A stretch of 64,000 bases of DNA from Nitrosospira sp. GTDB taxonomy: Bacteria > Pseudomonadota > Gammaproteobacteria > Burkholderiales > Nitrosomonadaceae. The notes below the pieces were generated by a model that saw only the letters and a list, made by a program, of their open reading frames with translations, ran no database searches and was not told the origin of the DNA. The stretch spans positions 62,001 to 126,000 of the forward strand of contig JACDGV010000004.1 of the NCBI GenBank assembly GCA_013821425.1, given 5' to 3'. Each line of letters starts with the position of its first letter. Positions within the stretch are counted from its first letter, which is position 1. Shown in pieces: positions 47,091 through 54,978 of this stretch. A program made the position numbers and the translations under genes.

Positions 47091-47130
47091 CTAGCAACAA
47101 CGGGAGACACTGGTTGCTCCCGTTAGCTAG
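47091..47130. repeat. 40-base hairpin next to the MITE-like repeat
   Basis: CTAGC at 47091-47095 pairs with GCTAG at 47126-47130, and AACGGGAG at 47099-47106 pairs with CTCCCGTT at 47117-47124, with a 10-base loop. It directly abuts the larger inverted repeat. In the plus direction a short T-run lies about 10 bases later, so a terminator role is possible but weak. Confidence 0.55.
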
Positions 47131-47279
47131 TATGTTCGCCACGTTTTTCAAATAAAAGATTTAACCCCTCGTTCTATGTGCTCTGCCAGGGATCGAGGTC
47201 GTGGCTTTGTCGGTTGGCGGGCATGGCAAGTAAGGTATCCCCTCATTAGCACTAAACTGCGGGCACATCAGAGAAAGGA

Positions 47280-47945
47280 ATGAGCGAAGGGGTGAAAACA
47301 GATACATACTTTTTCTTTCTATCCGCCCATCACCGGCGGGCGAGAGATAATTTGCTGGGACACATTAAGGCACTTTCGCACGAGGGGGCTAATCACGGCC
47401 ACATTGCCGCTTATTGCGTAGCCTTAATTACTACTGCCGGTTGCTACCTGGAGTGTCGGATAAACGAATTTTGGCTAACGGCCTTAAACAATGGAATGAT
47501 AAGTCCCCGTTTGACGGAGAATCAGAAAGCGCGGTTTAAAGAAATAGCTCGTAGTTCAGATTGGAAAATGAAAAAGACCCTGGAGAAGTATCAAATAGCC
47601 CTAGACACTCTTGGTCTTCCAGTTTTCGATAAAGGTGCCTCACCGTATCAAGGTGCCAAGACCTTAATGTCGTTGCGCAATGAGATAGTTCATCATGTAC
47701 CTTATGAAACAGAACTGCTGAACAATAATCGGGTTTCTAAGAGGCCCAAACTGGAAGCAACGCTCCAAACATTAATCGGCAAATGTCCCCATGAAGGCAT
47801 TAAATCGTTCTTCCCCGAGAACTGCCTTCACCAAGCATGTGCTGAATGGGCAAGCAAAACAAGTCAGATGTTTGTGGACGAGTTTCTCCTTCGTACGGGT
47901 GGAAACACCAAAGATTCCATTTCGGGCGGGATATTCAGGATGTGA
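47280..47945 (+). CDS. HEPN-like domain protein of unknown function
   Basis: A 221-residue, largely helical protein. The sequence SLRNEIVHH contains R133-N134-x3-H138, the R-x4-H motif characteristic of HEPN ribonuclease-type domains, in the expected place near the end of a helical core. The ribosome site (gagaaagga) and start are good. No nucleotidyltransferase (MNT), antitoxin or CRISPR gene is adjacent. HEPN proteins are often RNases in toxin or defence systems, but many are not; a role here is only suggested by the motif and the accessory location. Confidence 0.6.
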   Translation: MSEGVKTDTYFFFLSAHHRRARDNLLGHIKALSHEGANHGHIAAYCVALITTAGCYLECRINEFWLTALNNGMISPRLTENQKARFKEIARSSDWKMKKTLEKYQIALDTLGLPVFDKGASPYQGAKTLMSLRNEIVHHVPYETELLNNNRVSKRPKLEATLQTLIGKCPHEGIKSFFPENCLHQACAEWASKTSQMFVDEFLLRTGGNTKDSISGGIFRM

Positions 47946-48226
47946 ACCACGGGCTTGAAATGCACATGATGCTGCTCTCCCAATACCTTTAATTCGGGTA
48001 CTGCTTACCTCCTCCATCAACAATCACCATCCGGCCTAGGGGTCTGTGTAGGCACACACGTTAAATAGCGAAAAACATGCGAACAGTGGCACAAGGTCTT
48101 CCGTGACCGGAACTTACGCCGCAAGAAGAGAAGAAGTGGCGAGGGGTATAGTTGACCCCAACTGTCCCAATAGTGTCCCATGGAACACAAAAGGCTCACA
48201 CATTTGAACGTAATCCCTTGTTTTAT
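47946..48226. other. Non-coding stretch next to tRNA-CAU
   Basis: About 280 bases between the HEPN-like gene and the 3' end of the tRNA. It contains two direct TGTCCCA heptamers (48163-48169 and 48174-48180), 11 bases apart and about 50 bases from the tRNA 3' end. Such short direct repeats beside a tRNA can be arm-type integrase sites. No integrase frame is present. Confidence 0.4.
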
Positions 48227-48302
48227 TGGTAGCGAATCCCAGATTCGAACTGGGGACCAACGGATTATGATTCCGCTGCTCTAACCACTGAGCTAATTCG
48301 CC
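48227..48302 (-). tRNA. tRNA with CAU anticodon, probably tRNA-Ile2
   Basis: A 76-base tRNA with encoded CCA. The acceptor is GGCGAAT paired with ATTCGCT (one G-U pair); the anticodon arm is GCGGA-atcataa-TCCGT with anticodon CAU; the T arm is CCCAG-ttcgaat-CTGGG. The body (TTAGCTCAGTGGTTAGAGCA) resembles the E. coli lysidine-modified tRNA-Ile2 rather than initiator Met; elongator Met cannot be fully excluded. The presence of a discriminator A fits either. Confidence 0.85.
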
Positions 48303-48517
48303 ACACGCTAGTTCCCGCCGAGGACGGAGGGGGGGAATTCTGCCTTCAGGAGGGGTCTCTGTCAAGATTAAAAGGAGCTTGCCCCACCTTCCCTGTGATC
48401 TTGCAAATGAAGAAAAGTGCCCTTAGCTGCGTTTAATGAATTCGATCAGGGACAGTTTTCAAGCTCGGTGGCCAGCCAGCCTCACCCATCGATTGGATGC
48501 GCCTGTATAATGCCCTT

Positions 48518-49687
48518 ATGAAATTCGACGTGGTTATTGTTGGCGGCGGACTGGTGGGAGGCAGCCTGGCGCTTGCCCTTAAGGACAGCGGCCTCAAAAT
48601 AGCACTGGTGGAGTCGCGCGCACCCGTTCCGCTACCCACGGACGAGAGTTGGGACAGCAGGATTTACGCCATTAGCCCAGGCAGCGCCCGTTTTTTGCAG
48701 GAGCTGGGAGCGTGGCAAGCACTTGATGTGACCCGCATTACGCCGGTTTATAAAATGGCGGTGTTTGGCGATGATGCCGCGGCCCGTCTGGATTTCAGCG
48801 CCTACGATATCGGCTCCCCAGAACTGGCTTTCATAGTGGAGAACCGCCAGCTTCAAACCGCAATATGGGATAGGCTGAAGCGTCAAAAAAAATATGTCCG
48901 GATGTTTTGCCCCGCGCAGTGCGCGTCGATGATACGGTCTGAATCTCACATCGACCTGACTCTGCACGACGGCAGTGTGTTACAAACGGCGCTAATTGTT
49001 GGCGCCGATGGCCTGAACTCATGGGTGCGCGAGGGGGGCAAAATCGAGGTGTCCCGGCATCCTTATCAACAGATCGGCGTCGTGGCCAATTTTAGTGGAG
49101 ACCGGCGGCACAATAACGTTGCACATCAATGGTTCCGCCGGGATGGCGTGCTGGCGTTGCTACCGTTGCCCGATAAGATGGTTTCCATGGTATGGTCGCT
49201 AAAGGAAGAGCGCGCGCGCGCGTTGCTCGATTTATCTGAAATGGAGTTGTGTTTTCAGGTTACGGATGCCTCCTGCCGGGCGTTGGGTAATTTGCAGCTT
49301 GTTACGCCGCCCGCTGGTTTCCCGTTGAGTTTCCTGCACGTGAAGCAACTGGTTCAACCACGTCTTGCGCTTATCGGCGATGCCGCGCATGGCATCCATC
49401 CCCTCGCCGGGCAAGGCGTCAATCTGGGCTTGCGCGATGCGCAAGAACTCGCCAGAACACTGGTTGCGCGCGGGATGCAGCCGGATTGCGGCGATTATCC
49501 GCTGTTGCGCCATTATGAGCGCGCACGCAAGGAAGACATCCTGGCGCTGGAATTGGTTACCGACGGTCTGCAGAAGTTATTCGACAACACCAACCCGACA
49601 CTCGTACGCCTGCGCAACCTGGGGTTGGGAATCACCAATCGGTTGCCGCTTATCAAGGACCGGTTGATGCAGCATGCATTGAGCTGA
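48518..49687 (+). CDS. ubiH: UbiH/Coq6-family FAD-dependent hydroxylase
   Basis: A 389-residue flavin monooxygenase of ubiquinone ring hydroxylation, from the ATG at 48518 (MKFDVVIVGGGLVGGSLALAL); the frame is open seven codons upstream. The FAD motifs are GGGLVGG, the central DG region VGADGLNSWVRE, and LALIGDAAHGIHPLAGQGVNLGLRDA near the C-terminus. UbiH, UbiF and UbiI are similar, so which ring position it hydroxylates is not certain. It is followed 91 bases later by dsbC. Confidence 0.88.
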   Translation: MKFDVVIVGGGLVGGSLALALKDSGLKIALVESRAPVPLPTDESWDSRIYAISPGSARFLQELGAWQALDVTRITPVYKMAVFGDDAAARLDFSAYDIGSPELAFIVENRQLQTAIWDRLKRQKKYVRMFCPAQCASMIRSESHIDLTLHDGSVLQTALIVGADGLNSWVREGGKIEVSRHPYQQIGVVANFSGDRRHNNVAHQWFRRDGVLALLPLPDKMVSMVWSLKEERARALLDLSEMELCFQVTDASCRALGNLQLVTPPAGFPLSFLHVKQLVQPRLALIGDAAHGIHPLAGQGVNLGLRDAQELARTLVARGMQPDCGDYPLLRHYERARKEDILALELVTDGLQKLFDNTNPTLVRLRNLGLGITNRLPLIKDRLMQHALS

Positions 49688-49778
49688 GGCCAACGGTTCG
49701 CTATTGCAACCCAGGCTCGCTATGGCAACCTGGAGTCCCAAGCCCTGAAACATCCACCCGAACCGGAGCAACAAGGTC

Positions 49779-50501
49779 ATGCGTTTGAATCCCATTTTTC
49801 CTGCTTTGGCATTAAGTCTTTTTTTTGGTTCGGCTTTTGCTGACGAGACATCCTTAAGAAAAGCCCTTCAGGCAACTTTTGCCGGCGAAAAAATTGAAAG
49901 CATAAAAAAAACGCCCTATCTGGGATTATATGAGGTTGTGCTGGGCGGCGAATTATTTTATACGAACGAAAACGCCAGCTATCTTTTTTTCGGGCATGTA
50001 GTCGATCCCCAGACCCGACAAAGCCTTACCAGCGAGCGCTTGCAACAGATCAAGGATGCGCGTCGCATAAATCCCGATTCGCTCCCGCTTGAGCTTGCGA
50101 TGAAATCGGTGAAAGGCAGCGGCAAGCGCAAGCTGGTGGTTTTTTCAGATCCAAATTGTCCCTATTGCAAGCATCTGGAAAAGGAACTGGTTAATGTCAC
50201 CGATGTGACCATCTACACGCTGCTTTACCCGGTGCTCAACGGTTCGATAGCCACTGTCACGTCGATATGGTGTTCTCCCGACCGGCTCAAGGCCTGGGAC
50301 AACTTCATGCTGAGAGGCATCACTCCAGCCGCGAAGGACTGTGACACGCCGATCGAAACGCTGCTCGAAGCCGGCAAGACTAACGGCATAAGCGGTACGC
50401 CGACGCTGATTTTTGCCGATGGCTCAATCCTGCCGGGAATGGTACCCGCTGCAACCATAGAAAAGAAGCTGAATGAGGCGCGAATTACCAACAGTCAATA
50501 G
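49779..50501 (+). CDS. dsbC: Thiol:disulfide interchange protein DsbC
   Basis: A 240-residue periplasmic disulfide isomerase. It has a signal peptide (FPALALSLFFGSAFA), an N-terminal dimerisation domain, and a thioredoxin fold with the CPYC active site at 127-130 (SDPNCPYCKHLE). The cis-proline region GISGTPTLIFADG and a second cysteine pair (WCSP, DCDTP) are also typical. Length equals the family. It shares direction with the ubiH-like gene upstream. Confidence 0.94.
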   Translation: MRLNPIFPALALSLFFGSAFADETSLRKALQATFAGEKIESIKKTPYLGLYEVVLGGELFYTNENASYLFFGHVVDPQTRQSLTSERLQQIKDARRINPDSLPLELAMKSVKGSGKRKLVVFSDPNCPYCKHLEKELVNVTDVTIYTLLYPVLNGSIATVTSIWCSPDRLKAWDNFMLRGITPAAKDCDTPIETLLEAGKTNGISGTPTLIFADGSILPGMVPAATIEKKLNEARITNSQ

Positions 50502-50549
50502 TGTTGGGCACGGGGTTCGCGTGGTTTTTTAGTGGCATTTGGGTCGAGC

Positions 50550-51740
50550 TCACCTCTGCGGGACAAAACCCCTGGATGGCATCAATACCCACATCTTGCC
50601 CATCTGCTTCATCTTTCCCGCCTGATCCGCGGCTTCCGGGCCAAAACCCCAGAAGAAATCAGCGCGCACATTACCCTTGATGGCTCCGCCGGTATCCTGC
50701 GCTACCATCAGGCGGTGAAGCCGCTTGTCGGTATTCGGCCAGGTAGTAGCGAGAAAAACAGGCGCGCCCTGGGGTACGGCACGGGGATCGATGGCCAAGC
50801 TTCTGCCCGCAGTCAGCGGCACGCCGAGCGCTCCCAGCGGCCCCGGCAGGTCGCCCGGCAGTTCACGGAAAAAAACAAAGCTGGCGTTCTGTTGCAACAG
50901 CTCACCTAATTTATGCGGGTTTCTCTGGCCCCATGCCTTGATCCCCTGCATGGAGGCTTTTTCGAGGGGTAATTCCCCCCTCTCCACCAGTAATCTTCCA
51001 ATCGATTTATAAGGGTAGCCGTTCTGATCGGAGTAACCTACCCGCACAATCCCGCCATTTTCGAGCTGCACCCGGCCCGAACCCTGGATTTGCAGGAAAA
51101 ACAATTCAACCTCGTCATCCACCCACAAAAGCTCCCTCCCCTTTAGCGGTGCCGGGTTACTCTCTATTTCCGACCGGCTGTAATAAGGCACCACCTTGCG
51201 CCCTTGCAAGCGTCCGCGCAGCCGCATGTTTTTAAGCTCGGGGTAAATCTCGCCCAGGTCGACCACAAGAAGCTCGTCGGGCGTGGTATATATTGGATAC
51301 CGGTAACGCCTGGATTGGGTGCGGCTACCCTTCAACAGCGGTTCATAATAGCCGGTAATCAAACCATCGCCGCTACCGTCGGGGTTCAGAACCTGATGCG
51401 GGGTAAAGCGGCTCTCTATGAATTGCCGCAGCATGACGGCATTCTGAGGCCCCATGGCGTCCCCCTCGATACAGGTTTCCTGCCATAGCGGCTGATTCTT
51501 CAAAACAGCGCAGCTGCGCAGGAAAGCTTCCCATGCGGGCTGGATATCATCGTCCGCCCAGCCGGCCAGTGCGGTCCAATCCGCAGGCTTGAGCACCGGT
51601 TGGAGTGCCGGTTCGGCCGGTACCGCGATTGCGGGCTGATCGGGGGCAATACGTATGGGGGGGGCGACGCTGCACCCCTCAAGTAACAGCACAGAGACAA
51701 GGGCGACGGCGAAGGCAAGAAAACTTAGTTGGTTTTTCAT
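50550..51740 (-). CDS. mltA: Membrane-bound lytic murein transglycosylase A
   Basis: A 396-residue outer-membrane lipoprotein that cleaves peptidoglycan glycan strands. The start at 51740 puts the lipobox LLEGC with cysteine at 23; the frame is open nine codons upstream. The MltA domain (LITGYYEPLLKGS, IYTTPDELLVVDLGEIYPEL) and the 3D domain with catalytic/binding aspartates (RSLAIDPRAVPQGAPVFL, MVAQDTGGAIKG) are complete. No adjacent partner is on the same strand. Confidence 0.94.
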   Translation of the reverse strand: MKNQLSFLAFAVALVSVLLLEGCSVAPPIRIAPDQPAIAVPAEPALQPVLKPADWTALAGWADDDIQPAWEAFLRSCAVLKNQPLWQETCIEGDAMGPQNAVMLRQFIESRFTPHQVLNPDGSGDGLITGYYEPLLKGSRTQSRRYRYPIYTTPDELLVVDLGEIYPELKNMRLRGRLQGRKVVPYYSRSEIESNPAPLKGRELLWVDDEVELFFLQIQGSGRVQLENGGIVRVGYSDQNGYPYKSIGRLLVERGELPLEKASMQGIKAWGQRNPHKLGELLQQNASFVFFRELPGDLPGPLGALGVPLTAGRSLAIDPRAVPQGAPVFLATTWPNTDKRLHRLMVAQDTGGAIKGNVRADFFWGFGPEAADQAGKMKQMGKMWVLMPSRGFVPQR

Positions 51741-51790
51741 CGGGTTTTGGTTAAAGTGGTATTCCATAAATATACAACAAGCTCGAAATC

Positions 51791-51895
51791 ATGTGGGTAA
51801 TACTCCTGGAAGCGGCCGTAGCCCTGGCATTGCTGATTCTCATCGTCTGGTGGACAAAGCCGAGAAGAAAAGACGACGAAAGCGACACTAAATGA
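51791..51895 (+). CDS. Tiny predicted membrane protein (34 residues)
   Basis: An ATG at 51791 opens a 34-codon frame ending in TGA at 51893-51895. Residues 3-20 are a strong transmembrane helix (VILLEAAVALALLILIVW), followed by a basic then acidic tail (TKPRRKDDESDTK), a positive-inside topology. The ribosome site is poor, so this call rests on composition alone. It is divergent from mltA and upstream of gdhA. Confidence 0.42.
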   Translation: MWVILLEAAVALALLILIVWWTKPRRKDDESDTK

Positions 51896-52037
51896 TTGAG
51901 TGCGCGCCGATAAGGGACAGCGCCATACCGATAAAGCTTCCGGCACTGAAGTAATATTATAAATACGGTGCGGTTCCGCAAGTTATTTGGCAGAATGCTG
52001 AACTTGGGGGAATGTTTCGTTACAAGGGGGAATCATA

Positions 52038-53381
52038 ATGAAATATCGCAATTTTCACGAATTCTGCGCTTACATAGCAGAGCGTAATCCGGGCCAACCG
52101 GAATATCTGCAGGCTGTTGCCGAGGTCATGGAAAGTCTCTGGCCCTTCATCACGGAACATCCCCGTTACGCCGAACACAGCATCCTGGATCGCCTCATTG
52201 AACCGGAGCGGATAATAATTTTCCGGGTTGCCTGGGTAAATGATCAAGGAGATGTCAATGTCAACCGAGGCTACCGGATACAACACAGTTCATCCATCGG
52301 GCCGTACAAGGGGGGCACGCGTTTTCATCCTTCCGTAAACCTCTCCATCCTCAAGTTCCTCGCCTTCGAGCAGACTTTCAAGAATGCGCTCACCACCCTG
52401 CCCATGGGCGGCGGCAAGGGAGGCGCGGACTTCGATCCCAAGGGCCGCAGCCCGGGAGAGGTAATGCGTTTCTGCCAGGCCTATATGAGCGAATTGTTCC
52501 GGCATGTCGGTTCCAATACCGATGTGCCTGCCGGGGACATCGGCGTGGGCGGACGAGAAGTGGGATTCATGGCCGGCATGATGAAAAAACTATCCAACCG
52601 CGCCGATTGCGTTTTTACCGGCAAGGGCCTGAGTTTTGGCGGATCGCTGATCCGACCGGAAGCCACCGGGTACGGCACGGTGTATTTCGCGGAGGAAATG
52701 CTCAAGCAATCCGGCCGCTCGCTCGACGGGCTGCGGGTTTCCGTTTCCGGCTCGGGAAATGTCGCGCAGTATGCGGTGGAAAAAGCAATGGCGCTCGGGG
52801 CAAAAGTGGTCACTGTATCCGACTCCAGCGGTACTGTGGTCGATGAGGAAGGCTTTACCCAGGAAAAACTGGCTGAGCTGATGGAAGTGAAGAACCATCT
52901 CTATGCCCGGATCAACACGTATGCGGAGCGAGTAAAGGCGGACTTTTTCCCCAACATGCGGCCGTGGTACATACCGGTGGATGTCGCTTTGCCGTGCGCA
53001 ACGCAGAATGAACTGAACGAGGAGGATGCGGCAACCTTGATCAAGAATGGCGTCGTGTGCGTGGCAGAGGGTGCGAATATGCCGTCCACGGCAGAGGCCG
53101 TCAAACGCTTCGAACACAGCGGGGTTCTTTTCGCGCCGGGCAAAGCCAGTAACGCGGGCGGCGTGGCAACCTCCGGTCTGGAAATGAGCCAGAACGCCAT
53201 GCGTCTTTCCTGGCCACGGGAAGAGGTCGACGCCCGGTTGCTCGAAATCATGCAGGCCATACATCAATCCTGTTTGCAATACGGCCGGCGCAAGGATGGC
53301 ACTGTCAGTTATGTCGATGGCGCAAACGTTGCCGGATTCGTGAAAGTAGCAGATGCGATGATAGGCCAGGGAGTAATCTGA
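52038..53381 (+). CDS. gdhA: NADP-specific glutamate dehydrogenase
   Basis: A 447-residue enzyme, the same length as E. coli GdhA, joining ammonium and 2-oxoglutarate into glutamate in the cytoplasm. The substrate site LPMGGGKGGADFDPKGRS begins at 122; the nucleotide fold has VSVSGSGNVAQYAVEKA. PAGDIGVGGREVGFM and NAGGVATSGLEMSQNA are further signatures. A strong ribosome site (aagggggaatcata) precedes the ATG. It is monocistronic and would be the ammonium-assimilation step (inference from the enzyme class). Confidence 0.97.
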   Translation: MKYRNFHEFCAYIAERNPGQPEYLQAVAEVMESLWPFITEHPRYAEHSILDRLIEPERIIIFRVAWVNDQGDVNVNRGYRIQHSSSIGPYKGGTRFHPSVNLSILKFLAFEQTFKNALTTLPMGGGKGGADFDPKGRSPGEVMRFCQAYMSELFRHVGSNTDVPAGDIGVGGREVGFMAGMMKKLSNRADCVFTGKGLSFGGSLIRPEATGYGTVYFAEEMLKQSGRSLDGLRVSVSGSGNVAQYAVEKAMALGAKVVTVSDSSGTVVDEEGFTQEKLAELMEVKNHLYARINTYAERVKADFFPNMRPWYIPVDVALPCATQNELNEEDAATLIKNGVVCVAEGANMPSTAEAVKRFEHSGVLFAPGKASNAGGVATSGLEMSQNAMRLSWPREEVDARLLEIMQAIHQSCLQYGRRKDGTVSYVDGANVAGFVKVADAMIGQGVI

Positions 53382-53512
53382 CACTATTTCCGAAGACTCG
53401 GGCCTTGCCGGGCCTTGACTGGAAGGCACTTTCGGGAGCCAAGATGTTTACCTGCCTGGATTGAGGCGTTTTCCCATAGCAATCATCTCCGTCGGCCCGA
53501 GGGTTCCTAACG

Positions 53513-54877
53513 TCAGCGAACCCAGACGGTCTTGATGTTGGTGAATTCGCGGATGCCATGGTAGGATAATTCCCTGCCAAAGCCGGAGGCCTTGATGCCC
53601 CCAAAGGGCAAGCGCGGGTCTGACCTCACCATGCCATTGATAAAACAGCACCCCGCCTGAATTTGCCGGGCCATGTCTTCCGCGTGATCGGAATCACGGC
53701 TCCAGATGCTGGAACCAAGGCCAAAACGGGTATCGTTGGCAATATGAATGGCCTCCTCTTCATCCGTTGCATGTATCACGGCAGCTACCGGACCGAATAA
53801 CTCTTCGTGATATGCCCGGGCTTTTGCCGTTACCCGATCCAGTATCGATGGCGGGTAAAATGCGCCCTCTCCCGGCACAGGCTCGCACCCCAGGATCGCT
53901 TGTGCTCCCTGTGTAATGGAGTCGCAAACCTGCTGATGCAGGTCTTCACGCAGATCAAGCCGTGCCATGGGTCCAAGCTGGGTTGTTTCGCGCATCGGAT
54001 CACCGATTTTCAAATCTGCCGTTTTCTTGGTGAACAAGGATACGAACTCGTCGGCGATCTCCGCTACCGGAATAATCCGCTTGGCGGCGATGCATGACTG
54101 CCCGCAGTTCTGAAACCGCGCTTTAACCGCAAAGCTGGCGGCAAGTTCCAGATCGGCATCCTTCAGTACGATAAACGCATCGGATCCGCCCAGTTCCAGC
54201 ACACATTTCTTCAGATGCTTGCCGGCGTCGGAAGCAACCTTTCGGCCTGCGGGCTCAGAACCGGTAAGCGTCACGGCGTGAACGTAGCGGCTGGCGATGG
54301 CTTCGCCGACGTCGGCTGCTTCAATCATTAGGGTGCTGAAAACATGCGGAGGAAATTTGGCATCGCGGAATAATTGTTCGAGCGCCAGCGCGCATTGCGG
54401 AACATTGGATGCATGTTTTAACACACAGGCGTTGCCCGCCATAAGGGCGGGGGCGGTAAAGCGCATCACCTGAAAAAACGGAAAATTCCACGGCATCACG
54501 CCCAGTACGACGCCGATTGGCTCATAGCAAACATAGCTCTTGCCCGCATCCGTCTGGACTATCTCCGGCTGCATGAAATGCTGCGCATGCACCGCATAAA
54601 AATCGCATGCGAGCGCGCATTTTTCCACCTCGGCGCGGCCTTCACGCATTGGTTTGCCCATTTCAGCCGCCATCAGCGCGGCGTACTCATCAACCCTCTG
54701 ATACAGCAGGAGGGCGGCAAGATTCATATGCTCAGCGCGTTCGGCAAACGGGGTCTGGGCCCAGGTTCGTTGCGCATTCCAAGTTCGCTCGAGAGCTGAT
54801 ACGAGATCCCTGCTGCCCCAACTCGTATAGGTCTTGAGTGTTTTATTGGTGGCGGGGTTCAGGCTGATATATGGCAT
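53513..54877 (-). CDS. NAD(P)-dependent succinate-semialdehyde dehydrogenase-like
   Basis: A 454-residue aldehyde dehydrogenase. The catalytic cysteine is C262 in FQNCGQSCIAA; the general-base glutamate lies in VLELGGSDAF; the cofactor loop is LTGSEPAGRKVAS. The SSADH-type start (PATNKTLKTY) and end (FINGMVRSDPRLPFGGIKASGFGREL) match the Sad/GabD subgroup. The exact aldehyde is not proven; succinate semialdehyde is the usual substrate. It faces away from slt and converges on gdhA. Confidence 0.88.
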   Translation of the reverse strand: MPYISLNPATNKTLKTYTSWGSRDLVSALERTWNAQRTWAQTPFAERAEHMNLAALLLYQRVDEYAALMAAEMGKPMREGRAEVEKCALACDFYAVHAQHFMQPEIVQTDAGKSYVCYEPIGVVLGVMPWNFPFFQVMRFTAPALMAGNACVLKHASNVPQCALALEQLFRDAKFPPHVFSTLMIEAADVGEAIASRYVHAVTLTGSEPAGRKVASDAGKHLKKCVLELGGSDAFIVLKDADLELAASFAVKARFQNCGQSCIAAKRIIPVAEIADEFVSLFTKKTADLKIGDPMRETTQLGPMARLDLREDLHQQVCDSITQGAQAILGCEPVPGEGAFYPPSILDRVTAKARAYHEELFGPVAAVIHATDEEEAIHIANDTRFGLGSSIWSRDSDHAEDMARQIQAGCCFINGMVRSDPRLPFGGIKASGFGRELSYHGIREFTNIKTVWVR

Positions 54878-54978
54878 GATATGCTATTCTTTACAGGAGG
54901 TATTCAATATTGAAAAATGATTGGAGGCCCACCCAATCCCCAGGCAATTTCATCCGATACTTGGATATATAGCAGGTT

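Larger units (their letters stand above)
46895..47279. other. Non-coding stretch with nested inverted repeats
   Basis: About 385 bases between the orphan kinase and the HEPN-like gene. It contains a CCCACT/AGTGGG hairpin near 46949-46969, possibly a transcription stop after the kinase, then the two repeat structures listed at 46995-47090 and 47091-47130. No supported gene. Confidence 0.5.
38822..48226. other. Accessory region bracketed by two tRNA genes
   Basis: Left of this region lie queA, tgt and secDF; right of it lie ubiH-like, dsbC and gdhA. In between are IS remnants, proteins of unknown function, glycan-related genes, an orphan kinase, a HEPN-like protein and long non-coding stretches. 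The 3' ends of tRNA-Leu(CAA) and the CAU tRNA both point into the region, the side used by tRNA-targeting integrases. No integrase gene or duplicated tRNA 3' end was found. The boundaries given are simply the tRNA ends. Confidence 0.5.

Noticed and set aside
47091-47130. Integron attC-like site
   Set aside because: The hairpin ends lack the GTTRRRY/RYYYAAC core sites, and no integron integrase or cassette array is present.
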